Positions 36,200 to 49,313 of a stretch of DNA of 64,000 nt are shown one piece after another. The position numbers and the translations under genes were made by a program. The notes under the pieces were generated by a model. It was not told the origin of the DNA and did no database searches. It saw only the letters and a program-made list of their open reading frames with translations. This stretch comes from Macrostomum hystrix (taxonomy: Eukaryota; Platyhelminthes; Macrostomidae): contig CATNEN010000001.1 of the NCBI GenBank assembly GCA_950097015.1, positions 1,848,001-1,912,000 of the forward strand. The letters are read 5' to 3'. How positions within the stretch are numbered: position 1 is the first letter of the stretch; the number at the start of each line of letters is the position of its first letter.

Positions 36200-37780
36200 G
36201 GCCGAAATACCGAGTCCACTTCCCATCGGCTCAGCTGGCTAAAAATCGCAGAAAAGAATAAGTTTTAACTGATTTATAAACCCCATATATTTGTTCTTTT
36301 TCCTGTATAACCCTTACACTCAGAGCAAGATTGCCGTCAGAGCTAAGCCAAGCATATCAATATTCTGCTAACTAGACTAATATAATCTTATATTATTACA
36401 GTTTAGGATTTCTGCCATTTTTAAAGGACCGTATTTGAACTAGGTCAAATATGTGAATACTTTTACACTACTTAAAGCAGAGTAATTTCATAAACTAAAT
36501 TAACTTTGTTTATTTCGATTCTATCTACCGTTTAGTGCGAATTTTATATTGTCGCGTATCAGGCAAATTGAGCTTTTCCTACAAAGTGCTGCTGCTTTAG
36601 TCTTGTTTTTTGTACTTCTTTGGATATTAGTCATGTTTAATATGCTTTCTACAGATTTTTGTGAATGATTTTAGACAAAATTTTTGTAGCATATAATTTT
36701 GACTAAATTTGCTGGTCATCCCGTGCGTCGTCTAATTAACCAGGTAACAAACAAGTGCTTTGTTTTTTCTGTGTTTCTTACTAAAGAAAATATTTGTTTC
36801 ACTTTGTTCTGCCATGAAACCAACCGTGTGCTAAGTAGCAAAAATTCGCGTCATCATAAATTTTTCTTCTTGTAGCTTTTCAACACTCAGTTGCGACCTA
36901 CTGTTCATTGATAAGACCAGTTTTAGTTTAAATTGTACAGTTGAATGTACATCAGCCACTGTTGCGTGAGGTGGGTGTATAAATCGATTAGTTTAAAAAT
37001 AGAGTGCTACAAATATCTTAGCACGCGCCAGGTGCGTGAACAATAATTATATGTACAGTTCTCCGCTTAAAATGAGGGTAATTTCTTAAGCTAAACAAAG
37101 TTGAAAAGGAAACATCCGAATTTTGTCATTTCATTTTTGTATTGTACGTACGTGGTTCGTATTTTATGTGCGCATTGCTTTTCAGCATTTTCTGCCCATT
37201 ATAGCTCGTAAATTAACAAAAGCATTGTCTAAACACCTACGCCATTAGATTTCATGTTTGCTAATCGCCTTCGACTCTTACGACTGTGGCAAGTCCAGAT
37301 TTTACACTTCGCTGATTTGTTAAAGGAACTTGGTTTTCCCTAGGATATTATCTCAATGATTGCTTTACTTCTACTGTAAGTACTCACTGTAGCTAAATAT
37401 GTTTTGTAGACAAACAATCATTGAGCAATGGTACCTTTTTCATGCGTTTGTACCTACTAGTAGTAGTAAGAATTGCACCATCTATAAAAAAATTAGAGAA
37501 CTTTTGTAATACTAATTATAATGCTTATTTTCGGCACACAGTGTTTATTACTGCATAAATTAATCTTAAAGATGAAAAGCTAGAAATTATCAATGAATTT
37601 GTCTTTTTATATGCTCTTATACGTCGTATTCTATTCTGCGACTTAAAAATAGATTCCTGCAAAGTTTTAACTAATTTAGGCCATAATTTTTTGTACTTGT
37701 TTAGTACCAATTTACAGTTTACAGTAAAAATATCTTGTTTTTTAGAATAATTAAAGGCAATTAGACTAAATCATCAATTA
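36200..37780. other. AT-rich intergenic spacer
   Basis: No exon, RNA gene or repeat recognised; a short minus-strand frame at 37525-37710 has no recognisable feature. Confidence 0.4.
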
Positions 37781-37787
37781 ACAGAAC

Positions 37788-40162
37788 TATTGACACACAC
37801 TGATGAACCTTCAGTGCAACTATTGACACACACTGATGAACCTTCAGTGTAACTATTGATACACACTGATGAACCTTCAGTGCAACTATTGACACACACT
37901 GATGAACCTTCAGTGCAACTATTGACACACACTGATGAACCTTCAGTGCAACTATTGACACACACAGTGTAACTATTGACACACACTGATAAACCTTCAG
38001 TGTAACTATTGACACACACTGATAAACCTTCAGTGCAACTATTGACACACACGATGAACCTTCACTGTAACTATTGACGCACACTGATGAACCTTCAGTG
38101 CAACTATTGACGCACACTGATGAACCTTCAGTGTAACTATTGACGCACACTGATGAACCTTCAGTGCAACTATTGACGCACACTGATGAACCTTCAGTGT
38201 AACTAATTGACACACACTGATGAACCTTCTGTGTAACTAATTGACACACACTGATGAACCTTCAGTGTAACTATTGACGCACACTGATGAACCTTCAGTG
38301 CAACTATTGACGCACACTGATGAACCTTCAGTGTAACTAATTGACACACACTGATGAACCTTCAATGTAACTATTGACACACACTGATGAACCTTCAGTG
38401 CAACTATTGACGCACACTGATAAACCTTCAGTGCAACTATTGACACACACTGATGAACCTTCAGTGCAACTATTGACGCACACTGATGAACCTTCAGTGC
38501 AACTATTGACGCACACTGATGAACCTTCAGTGTAACTAATTGACACACACTGATGAACCTTCAATGCAACTATTGACACACACTGATGAACCTTCAGTGC
38601 AACTATTGACACACACTGATGAACCTTCAGTGTAACTATTGACACACACTGATAAACCTTCAGTGTAACTATTGACACACACTGATAAACCTTCAGTGCA
38701 ACTATTGACACACGCGATGAACCTTCACTGTAACTATTGACGCACACTGATGAACCTTCAGTGTAACTATTGACGCACACTGATGAACCTTCAGTGTAAC
38801 TATTGACACACACTGATGAACCTTCAGTGTAACTAATTGACACACACTGATAAACCTTCAGTGTAACTATTGACACACACTGATGAACCTTCAGTGTAAC
38901 TATTGACACACACTGATGAACTTTCAGTGTAACTATTGACACACACTGATGAACCTTCACTGTAACTATTGACGCACACTGATGAACCTTCAGTGCAACT
39001 ATTGACGCACACTGATGAACCTTCACTGTAACTATTGACGCACACTGATGAACCATCAATGCAACTATTGACACACACTGATGAACCTTCAGTGTAACTA
39101 TTGACACACACTGATGAACCTTCAGTGTAACTATTGACGCACACTGATGAACCTTCAGTGCAACTATTGACGCACACTGATGAACCTTCACTGTAACTAT
39201 TGACGCACACTGATGAACCTTCAGTGCAACTATTGACGCACACTGATGAACCTTCAGTGTAACTATTGACGCACACTGATGAACCTTCAGTGCAACTATT
39301 GACGCACACTGATGAACCTTCACTGTAACTATTGACGCACACTGATGAACCATCAATGCAACTATTGACACACACTGATGAACCTTCAGTGTAACTATTG
39401 ACACACACTGATGAACCTTCAGTGCAACTATATACACACACTGATGAACCATCAATGCAACTATTGACACACACTGATGAACCTTCAGTGTAACTATTGA
39501 CACACACTGATGAACCTTCAGTGCAACTATTGACGCACACTGATGAACCTTCAGTGCAACTATTGACGCACACTGATGAACCTTCACTGTAACTATTGAC
39601 GCACACTGATGAACCATCAATGCAACTATTGACACACACTGATGAACCTTCAGTGTAACTATTGACGCACACTGATGAACCTTCAGTGCAACTATTGACG
39701 CACACTGATGAACCTTCACTGTAACTATTGACGCACACTGATGAACCATCAATGCAACTATTGACACACACTGATGAACCTTCAGTGTAACTATTGACAC
39801 ACACTGATGAACCTTCAGTGCAACTATTGACACACACTGATGAACCATCAATGCAACTATTGACACACACTGATGAACCTTCAGTGTAACTATTGACACA
39901 CACTGATGAACCTTCAGTGTAACTATTGACACACACTGATGAACCTTCAGTGCAACTATTGACACACACTGATGAACCTTCAGTGTAACTATTGACACAC
40001 ACTGATGAACCTTCAGTGCAACTATTGACACACACTGATGAACCTTCAGTGCAACTATTGACACACACTGATGAACCTTCAGTGCAACTATTGACACACA
40101 CTGATGAACCTTCAGTGTAACTATTGACACACACTGATAAACCTTCAGTGTAACTACTGACA
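37788..40162. repeat. 33-bp intergenic minisatellite, about 72 copies
   Basis: The longest array in the window. Its 33-bp unit contains ACTATTGACACACACTGATG and AACCTTCAGTGCA, with ACGCAC, AGTGTAA, CACTGTAA and CCATCAATG variants. The variant CCATCAATG recurs every few units between 39050 and 39850, showing segmental amplification of multi-unit blocks. The period is a multiple of three, so frames of 456 and 618 residues open on the minus strand; they are artefacts. Confidence 0.96.
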
Positions 40163-40261
40163 CAAGTACACATGCACATGGTACATGGCACATAATTGCA
40201 CATTTGGCATTTTAGACAAAGAATTATAAAACATTATTTAAAAATTATTCAGAGTTTTTAT

Positions 40262-40521
40262 GAGCTTTGGTGTGTGTTTTTTGCTACATTTTTGGAGCAA
40301 AAGAGCTTAACTTTCTAGAAGTACTGAAAGCGCACAGTTCTTCTGAATCTAGGCTTGAACTTTTATCAGTTTCGGGATTGGGCCAGATGACCTTGTTTAC
40401 ATCCTACGTCAGCAACGGTCTGCTAGCTGAGTTTGCGCCGGCCAAATTCTTAAAGTGCATCCCAAACAGCCGAAGCCGTGTTTACACCGGTCCAGCACGT
40501 AACTTCCAATTCCTCGGTTAG
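40262..40521 (+). other. Unrecognised open segment between two arrays
   Basis: An open frame of about 84 codons ends with RVYTGPARNFQFLG. It is less repetitive than its surroundings and has a more normal composition, but I recognise no domain or convincing splice site. It could be a terminal exon or chance. Confidence 0.2.
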
Positions 40522-40659
40522 GAATGGCATGGGGCCTTCAAAAGCGTACTGCTACACTTTTCTACACACACGATATCATTGGAAATTGACAGTTTCTTGT
40601 GCGTTTTTTGTTTTTATTTAAACACTTTAGAGAATGCCAGATTTAAATTCTGTACTGTA

Positions 40660-41775
40660 CTATTATATTCTGTACACATTCTGATAGATTAGATTCTGTA
40701 CGGTCATACACATTCTGGTAGATTAGATTCCGTACGGTCATACACATTCTGGTAGATTATATTCCGTACGGTCATACACATTCACATTCACATTCTAGTA
40801 GATTAGATTCTGTACGGTCATACACATTCTGGTAGATTAGATTCTGTACGGTCATACACATTCTAGTAGATTAGATTCCGTACGGTCATACACATTCCAG
40901 TATATTAGATTCCGTACGGTCATGCACATTCCAGTAGATTAGATTCCGTACGGTCATACACATTCTAGTAGATTAGATTCTGTACGGTCATACACATTCT
41001 GGTAGATTAGATTCTGTACGGTCATACACATTCTGGTAGATTAGATTCCGTACGGTCATACACATTCTGGTAGATTAGATTCTGTACGGTCATACACATT
41101 CTGGTAGATTAGATTCCGTACGGTCATACACATTCTGGTAGATTAGATTCTGTACGGTCATACACATTCTGGTAGATTAGATTCCGTACGGTCATACACA
41201 TTCTGGTAGATTAGATTCCGTACGGTCATACACATCCTGGTAGATTAGAGTCCGTACGGTCATACACATTCTGGTAGATTAGAGTCCGTACGGTCATACA
41301 CATTCTGGTAGATTAGATTCCGTACGGTCATACACATTCTGGTAGATTAGATTCTGTACGGTCATACACATTCTGGTAGATTAGATTCCGTACGGTCATA
41401 CACATTCTGGTAGATTAGATTCCGTACGGTCATACACATCCTGGTAGATTAGAGTCCGTACGGTCATACACATTCTGGTAGATTAGAGTCCGTACGGTCA
41501 TACACATTCTGGTAGATTAGATTCTGTACGGTCATACACATTCTGGTAGATTAGGTTCTGCACGGTCATACACATTCACATTCTAGTAGATTAGATTATG
41601 TACAGTCACCTACATTCTGGTAGATTAGATTATGTACAGTCACCTACATTCTGGTAGATTAGATTATGTACAGTCACCTACATTCTGGTAGATTAGATTA
41701 TGTACAGTCACCTTCATTCTGGTAGATTAGATTATGTACAGTCACCTACATTCTGGTAGATTAGGTTATGTATAC
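40660..41775. repeat. 34-bp intergenic minisatellite, about 32 copies
   Basis: Units contain GTACGGTCATACACATTCTG and GTAGATTAGATTC. The right end (41580-41770) switches to a diverged subfamily with ATGTACAGTCACCTACATTC. The two copies that carry an extra CACATTCA duplication (about 40785 and 41572) hint at block duplication. Confidence 0.95.
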
Positions 41776-43478
41776 AGTTCCAGACTATCGGTAGACAAGA
41801 TTTTGTTATAAAAAGTCTCGATTTGATAAATTTAAACTACGCAAATATAGACTTCGCGCTTTTATGTGAACCGGTCAAATCTAGTTTGATTTGAACGCAC
41901 AATAAGCAAAAAAACACTGCAGAACGATCCTCTATAATATATGTATCATCCTTCACTAAATTTAGCATTCGAAGTGACGCAGACCGGTGTTTACAACCTT
42001 TAATTACAACCAGTCAGACTTAGAGTGCAGATAGTTAACCTAAAGTTTGTTTCCCTCGCCCTCTCTATCATTATTGGTCGTTGCGTCAAGCCATTTTCTT
42101 CGATTCAACCAATAGCCGGGATGGGCGAAAACGTAGAAAAAAAAGTTTCTTTCTTGACCTTCATTGTAATTTTTACTAGCAATCAAGTTGATCCTTCTTA
42201 AGTTCTTATTATTAAAAAAATTGTTTGCTTTATTTGATACTCCGAATGGGGTATTGATGACACTTAAAGGAGGTATTGATGACTCTGAATGAGGTATTGA
42301 TGATACTGATGGAGGGATTTCTGCATGATGGCCTCAATAAAAAATCAAATTCGATAATTTTTTGTCGATTTAGTAGAAAAAACTACAATAGGACAAAAAA
42401 AACTTGTCATTATATTTTTGCGCGAAAGAGTTTCAAATACGAGTCGTATTGTTCAAAGTATTTAATTATTTAAAAAAATTCATTTTAACGAAGAAGATTA
42501 TGAGAAGCTTCTTTTCTAACAAGAAGCGACAACCAAACAAGGACTTTAACAGCAGTACGAGATATTACAAAAAAAACTGAAGAGACAGCGCAAAAAAGTT
42601 TAGTAACAAAGATTCTAAGCCATATTTTGCTTGATTATTTACAGGCAAGTTTTGATTATCTAGCAATAATAATTTATTCGGCTGAAACCTGAAAGTGCAC
42701 ATGTACTCGCATGCAAATATGTATCATATAGCGATATAGATTCTAAGAAAAACATTACGTAAAAAATATTAACTGTTAAATATGAATTTCAAACATGTTT
42801 TGCCACACTAAATCAACAGAATTTTATCGCGGGATTGTTAGTTTTCCACGAAAAGTGAACGTGCGCGAGTTTAAACAAAAACATTTCCGTTTAAAATGTC
42901 ACTCCTTGTCCATGCGAATTATTTAATTGACAACACAACAAATGAATGGAACCAAAGGTTCCACGACCTTAAAAGTCAGTGGGGTTTGTAGGCAAGTTAG
43001 TCTATCTCTGAAGTGCACTGCGAGCGAATCAACACGAAAGCAAAAGCTATCTTTGCGCGCTATAGGCGCTGCTGAAATTGTAAGGACGAACCAAACACGG
43101 CGTCCGAAGTTATAGACGCAACAATTGGACCAAATTTTCGTTATTTTAAATTCGACCTCTAGCGGTCCAAGCTTCCCCGTCCTCCTCCGCGTCTGCTAAA
43201 AGTACAAGTAAACAGGACCTGCTTGGCTTTGGAACTTGAACTGCATCGGGGCGGATGGGGTGGGCGAATTGCACCCTAGCGAAGAGGCTGTAAAGAAACT
43301 GCGTATTTTTCTGGCAGATTTACCTGGGTCTGCTTTTTTCTTGTTGTTCACATTTTTTGACGAAAAAGCTGAATGTATATTAATAACAAAATTTTAATTA
43401 TATTCTTAATAACATAATACAATTTTTAATATATATATTATTTATTTTGTAATTGTAATAACATTAAAGATGTAAATA
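41776..43478. other. AT-rich spacer with one nascent repeat
   Basis: No gene recognised. At about 42239-42310 there are three copies of a roughly 24-bp unit with GAGGTATTGATGA, which looks like a young or decayed mini-array. The frame at 42927-43115 is not recognisable. Confidence 0.45.
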
Positions 43479-44641
43479 TACGAGGGGTGTCCAAAAAGTG
43501 AGGGGGAATTTTCTACATAGCTCATAATCGGATTCAGACACAATAAATTCTTATACGTTTTATGAAAGCGGATTTTTGTATCTCTGTAATACTTTTTTAA
43601 TTTTGCTTTTATCTTCTGGCATTCAAAAGTTATGAACAATTTAGTGCAGTTCCCAGGGTACAACTTTCAGAAACTTTAACAAGTAGTCATTACGACGAAA
43701 CATGACAACAAACTATCAGTCGTAATCCCATTGAAGTTCGTCATAACGTCAACTCAAATGTCCTTTTCATCAGGGATGGAGACCTTCTCCACCTAGTCGC
43801 CTTTGCAGCTGATGCACTTCTCCCAGCGAGTGCGCAAGGAATCAATTGCATGAGCGTATTGCTCCTTGGGAATCGCAAAAACAAGGATGCGCCGAACCTC
43901 TTCTTCAAGGCAGTGACGATTCGCGTAGACTTTGCCTCGAAGCAGCTCCTTCAGTCTCGGAAAAAGACAAAAGTCTGCTGGCGCCAAGTCAGGGGAGTGG
44001 GGTGGGTGAGGCAGGAGTTCAAACTTCATGCCCTGAATTGCCCCCACTGTCTTTGAAGCCGTGTCGACGAGCCTTGATTGGAAGATCAGAGCCCTTTATT
44101 GCCCAAACTTTTGACTCTTCTTTTGTTGGGGGGTCGAAGTGAGGCAGCCAGGTCTCATCACCCGTGACAATGAGCTGTCGAAAGGCCTTCCATCTTTCGA
44201 GTGGATGTCCGACATGTTTGCACAATCTTCGGATGCTTCAAATGCGCAAGTTGACAAATGCTTGGCCGAGCTGGCTTGCATCTAAAGCTTGAGACTGACT
44301 GGCTTTGGTGATGCTTGCATGAGCATAGTTCTCATGTTGAGCCCATAGACATGCTCAAGAATTTCTGTAGGCATCATCGCATAAACTTAATGCAGAAAAA
44401 GTACAAAGCAAAACTTTCTTCATTGAAAGCCTTCAAAATGTCATGTTCTGTAAGTCGTACCCCTGGGGAACTGTACTAAATAGCTCATAACTTTTGAATG
44501 TCAGAAGACATTTACAAAATATAAAAAAATATTGCATAGATCATTAAATCCGCTTTCAAGAGAAGTTAACGAAATTAATGTATCTGAATCCAACTATGAG
44601 CTACGTTGAAAATTCCCACTACTTTTTGGACACCCCTCATA
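43479..44641 (-). mobile_element. Decayed mariner-family transposon
   Basis: The element spans 43481-44639 (about 1.16 kb) and is flanked by TA on both sides, as expected for Tc1/mariner. The ends read (C/T)GAGGGGTGTCCAAAAAGT in inverse orientation. Similarity between the arms continues inward for about 195 bp (43481-43675 against 44445-44639), which is long for a mariner. The interior carries minus-strand transposase pieces: VTGDETWLPHFDP around the second Asp, and LLPHPPHSPDLAPADF around the third. They lie in different frames and the N-terminal part is mostly unreadable, so the copy is dead. Confidence 0.92.
43793..44281 (-). pseudogene. Broken mariner transposase
   Basis: Fragments of a mariner transposase catalytic domain lie in at least two frames. 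One (44225-44019) has TGDETW; a second (44047-43793) has HSPDLAPADFCLFPRLKELL and ends RTRWEKCISCKGD. At least one frameshift separates the catalytic aspartates. The N-terminal helix-turn-helix region is not intact. Confidence 0.88.
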
Positions 44642-45283
44642 TATTGGGATATCTTGTAAATAACTATTTTTGTCTAGCTCATAGATCCTACAACCAGGGT
44701 TATAGGATTTTAGGATTAGGACTTTTGGATTTCGGATTTTATGATTTTTTTTATGATTTTAGGATGTTTTAGGATCCGTGGTCTGGCCTGGCCATGGACT
44801 TCTCAAGCTAGCATCTGGACCGGAAAGCAATTTTTTCTCGATTTTTTCTACAAAATAATTAGGAAGGCCATGGTTTGCCAGCCCTATACTGAGTCATTTT
44901 TACGTGAACTTCACCCACCCTGTTTAAAACATAGAAGACATCTGTCATTCTGTCTCCAACAAACCTCAAGCCCCCATGCGTACGAGCCTGCAGTCCAGAT
45001 GCTTGCTAGAGAAGTCCACATGGGTCTAGCTAAAGTTAAATGGCGCAACATTTTCGAGATTCGATTCGTGTAGACAAAATACTCGCACTGATAGAAAACA
45101 AAAGACATTGACGGGCATTAGCTACATTTTCGTAATTCATCTTGGATGATCTCGCAAACAATAAAAGAGTTCGGTAGTAAGTAAGTGCTTGTCCGACAAA
45201 CAGACAAACAAACAAACAAACAAACAAACCTTTGTTGTCCTTGAAGATTAAACTTGCAAAAAATGATGCGTCTATCAAGCTGA
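44642..45283. other. Spacer 3' of the nuclear receptor gene
   Basis: No exon recognised. 44700-44775 has imperfect copies of TTTTAGGAT-like words. An (AAAC)n run lies at about 45203-45228. The interval should contain the receptor's 3' UTR. Confidence 0.45.
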
Positions 45284-46466
45284 TCAATCGCTGCCCGAGT
45301 AGATCTCTGAGAACAGAGGCGTCGGACTCTGTTCGCCCAGTCCGTTGAACAGCGACTGCAGCGAGTTGTCGAAGGTTTTAGACCATTCGAACAGAATAGC
45401 CAGCTCGCGCAGCTTCTCCTGCCAGCGGTCGGCGAATTCGTCGGCGAATGCGCGTCGGAGACATGCAGAAACTCGAACAAACAGACGACGACAGATTTCG
45501 GCTAGGATCTGCTGCTGCTGATCAGAGCTACTGTCGCACTCCGATAGGTCCAGCAGTTTGAGCAGAGAGTACAAGCCAATGAGGGTCGGTCGAGATTCGA
45601 CCACGCGTTGCAAATAGGCAAAGTATCGGTCGTTAACTGTCACAGCTGACAGGCCGGGTGCAAACGATCTGTCCAACTGGCTGATAGATTTGTTAGGATC
45701 AACGCTGTACAGATTGCCGGCTATGCTCACCTGTGAGTTTGCAGCAATTTAAGAAGAATCTTCTTTTCATGTCGATCAAAGTTAAAGTACTATCAAAGGT
45801 CCCCAAAAATATTGATAGAATGAAAATATGTTCTATTCCTTATAGAAAGCTTTACAGTAAAATACGACTGTTTTAGATAGCTTATGACTATATTAAATAT
45901 ATTCACCTGTAGTTGTCCGCTGCTACCAGGCACAATCTTGGTGCTGAACATTGGCACCAGCATTGAGTGCAGTCTCAGTTTGACTAGTCGAACGCTGAGC
46001 TCTTGACGCCATTCGGGCACCGCGTCTAAAACCAGCTTCGATTCGAAGAACAATCGGCAGAATCTAATGACGGGCTGCATGAAGATCTCCAATTGGTAGA
46101 TCATCTCTTGCCAACTATCGAGTCTTTCGCCGAGTCCCCGCCGTAGGTCGTGACTAAGGTCAAAGGGCACTTGAAGGTCAACGTCGACGCACTCGGTGAC
46201 CCAGCCGGCCACTTGGCTGATGAATTCGGCCTCTTCGTCGCGTCGTTGCGTTGACTCAGCTGTGGCGCCGCTGCAACTAAAGCTGACATTCGGACAGCGC
46301 TGGTTATGGTTGTGGTCGCTGCCCAGCTCAACGACTTCGGAGTCGCCACCGCTTCCGCCACCGCTGCCGTCGCCACCGGCGGCGCTGATGCCACCGTCGC
46401 AGCAATCGACTATTTGGGCGATAGTTTCACGCCAGTTAAGAGCTGCAACAGCTTGGGGCACCTCAG

Positions 46467-46516
<50 letters not shown>

Positions 46517-47093
46517 TCTGCATCCCAAGATTTCGCAGAGTTGTTGGAAGCCAAGCTGAGCCGGCATGATTGAAAATGTGAGGTAAATTGTAGCGGGCTG
46601 TGAGACGGTTCCATGAGATTAAATCCAGCGCAAATCATTCGACAGACAATTTAGAAAAGAAAACTTACTTGATGCCGCTGTCTCCGCTGAGCATGTTGCT
46701 GTTGCTGTCACCGCTGCACTCGCTGTTTTCAAGGGCCGCAGCCGCAGCTTCAGGCGACTCGATGGAATCCTCGGATAGCACGGATGTAGGCGAAAGAAGC
46801 ACCATCTGCAGCTGCATGCCAACGGCCACGCACTTCTCAAATCGACAAGCTCGACAATCGCGTCGGTTGGCAACGGTTATTGAGCAGTTTCCGTCCCTGC
46901 GACAGTTCTCAAACTGACGATTGGCATTCCTACGAAAGAAGGCCTTGCAAGATTCGCAGCAGATCTGGCCAAAATTAAACGTGACTGCCAAGTCTCCGCA
47001 CACTCTACAGAAGCGTTGGCCTTCGTTTGGTGATCTGGCATGACGCTTGCGCTTCTGCGGCTGCGGCTGTGGCTGCGGTTGTTGCTCAGACAT
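45284..47093 (-). CDS. Nuclear receptor, HR96/NR1J-like DNA-binding domain
   Basis: Nuclear receptors are ligand-regulated transcription factors. Exons 47093-46669, 46597-45907 and 45730-45284 join with GT-AG introns of 71 and 176 bp to give 520 residues. A basic KRKRHAR lies near residue 14. The DNA-binding domain at about residues 29-94 has both four-cysteine fingers (C-x2-C-x13-C-x2-C and C-x5-C-x9-C-x2-C). Its P-box CESCKAFFRR is typical of the HR96/DAF-12/VDR side of subfamily 1. The hinge is long and Ser/Gly-rich, with a run of 17 Gln (CTG/CAG repeat near 46471-46520). The C-terminal ligand-binding region is helical (FAYLQRVVESRPTLIGLYSL) but highly diverged. I chose the ATG at 47093 because the frame upstream has no ATG. 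The subfamily is an estimate from the P-box. Confidence 0.88.
46469..46517 (-). repeat. CAG/CTG trinucleotide run encoding polyGln
   Basis: A nearly pure CTG run on the plus strand reads as CAG codons in the receptor hinge and gives 17 consecutive Gln. It is likely to vary in length between individuals. Confidence 0.95.
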
Positions 47094-48761
47094 GTCGCTT
47101 TTTTGTAATGTTCCGGACGTAAAGCTTGAATATTTAGAACTCAATTCGTTTTCTGCGCACCCGACAAAACTCAGGAAAGGCGATTTGCTAATCGTTCACT
47201 CTTATGGTTTTTATAAGAGGAAGAAAGAGATCGGTTAGACACTTTGCCGATTGAATGCGGGCCTGTAGCAGCCAATAAAATAACGAAGAAAATTATAGAG
47301 TTCAAACCAAAGCTAGCAGATCGGTATGGGCAAATAACGACGATATCCAATAACAGTGTGGCGGTCTAGAAATAAAGAGATTATTGGTTGCAATTAAAAT
47401 TGTACATTCGACAGACTAACTAAAAATGCAACTGGCCAAAACAACGTAGTACGTACATTATTTTTAATGTGGTTCAGGCTATAGCAATCAAAATAAGAGC
47501 AAACGCCAAGTACACGCTTGAAGTGCAAGTTCTGTCATAGTTAGAGAACGAACAAAATATAAACATTGACTTTGTTTTCTCATTTGACCCGAAGCCATGT
47601 GCTTATATAAAAACTTAGTAATTTAATTTACAGGTACAAACTGGCTGGTTAGGAAACTCAGATTACTACAGAGATATAAGCTCGTAATCAGCAGCTAGCA
47701 TTTGAAAACTAGTTATATAGCTGTCATAAGACTTTTGACGGATATAGGTGTCAGGAGTTGATCGAAACTCAGCTCAAACGAAATTTAATATGTGCGTCAT
47801 TCAGCAAGACATTCAATTTCTTCCTGCTTGATGTATTCATCCAGCTGTAGCTGGTACACCACTGTACGAGTAGCGCGTATAGCATCAGCAAATAATGTTT
47901 TAATAAAAATTGAATGTAAGTGTGTTGCGGCGGTTTTACGACGGGAACGGGTTTAATTTATTGACCGATACCGCGGTCAAAATGGAAAATGGCAAGCTAT
48001 TTTAAATGACTGCATCATGCGTCCTGAATGTACACTTAATTCATCAAATGACTGTTTTTCGAACTTCGACATAAAGGATTTTAATTATTTTATTACGCAA
48101 GTGCTTCTTGCTTCGAATCCCGAACTTCTCAGACCGATTATTTCTGTGGTTGAAATTCAAACCTAATAGTTATGTGGTGAATACGTCAGTGAATGTTGAT
48201 ATTTGACGCATTGCTGCTTTGCTGCTTACTCTTGTTTTGCACTGAAGAATCTAAATATAAAGTGGTAGAACTCATTTCGACGGTCGAATTTTCTAAGCAT
48301 TTAATAAGCAAACAAAAGCAAAATCGTCTGAGGATTAAATGTTTTGTCCAGTTTGAAATATAAGGTTGATATAATTCGCAGTTGGTTTTCTTTTCAAAAT
48401 AATAAAAAAACTGATGCGACCCACCCGCGCGGTGATTCATTCGTTAGTGTTAGCGCTGATGTACTTGTGTACATTTATCTATACAACACAGAAGATCAAA
48501 CACTTGGTAGTTGTTTATATGATAGACCGAGCTTTGTTCGTTAAATAGGCCTAATTTATTATATCTGTTTAAAGTGTACAAATTTGTATTTATAAATGCA
48601 ATGAGTCTAGATAGAAGTTGTTGTTGACCTAACACAGCAGCACCGATTAGCATTTGTTGATAAGCAGACTGAATCCATTTGACATTATTATAGGTATAGC
48701 CCACATAGGGTCTGCAGTCACTGTCAGTGACTCACAACTCTCTATTATGCAATTTTAAACA
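47094..48761. other. Upstream region of the receptor gene
   Basis: Non-coding, with the receptor's presumed promoter and 5' UTR just right of 47093. No array or recognisable exon; short frames at 48186-48704 look like chance. Confidence 0.4.
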
Positions 48762-49274
48762 CTTACAAAAAGGCAGTGCTTATCCCCACGGTACCGTAGA
48801 AATAATTTTTGTCTTATTCCTACGGTACCGTGGGAATAATTTCCTGCTTATCCGCACGGCACACTGACGAGATAGCTGTCCTATCATCTATCTTTTTATC
48901 ATGACTGCAATTTTCCTTTTTTCTTCCGGTTTTTAAAAGCAAGTAAACAAATTAAAGTTTTCTGCTTTTTTCGCAAGTAGTTACCCAGTATGGTGGCTTT
49001 TTTAAGTATATAAAATATATATTTCTAATATTTATATATTCAAAAGAATACAACTGAAGTGTGTATTTTTCTAATCTTATAGCTCAAGCCTTCTAAGTCT
49101 ATAATCCAGTCTATTACTTTATTCTAGGCCAAGTTAAAATAGGTCCATAAAAAATGTCTGACAGTGCCAACGGAATATGTTAAAGATAGGACAGCTATCT
49201 CGTCAGTGTGCCGTGCGGATAAGCAGGAAATTATTCCCACGGTACCGTGGGGATAAGCACTGCCCTTACAAAAA
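48762..49274. mobile_element. Palindromic non-autonomous DNA transposon
   Basis: The element spans 48772-49264 (493 bp) with long inverted arms beginning GGCAGTGCTTATCCCCACGG. Inner parts of the arms include the palindrome CGGTACCG and GCGGATAAGCAGGAAAT against its inverse. The arms continue to about 48890 on the left and 49170 on the right. A 10-bp duplication CTTACAAAAA flanks it (48762-48771, 49265-49274). There is no transposase. A GG terminus and a duplication of 8-10 bp would fit Merlin- or MULE-like families, but the superfamily is not settled. Confidence 0.85.
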
Positions 49275-49313
49275 ACACAAAGTCTCTCTTAATTTTGCTT
49301 GCAACTATCTCTA

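Noticed and set aside
37761-40203. Open frames of 456 and 618 residues on the minus strand
   Set aside because: They consist only of an 11-residue translation of the 33-bp unit and interrupt and resume with unit variants; no start context or splice support.
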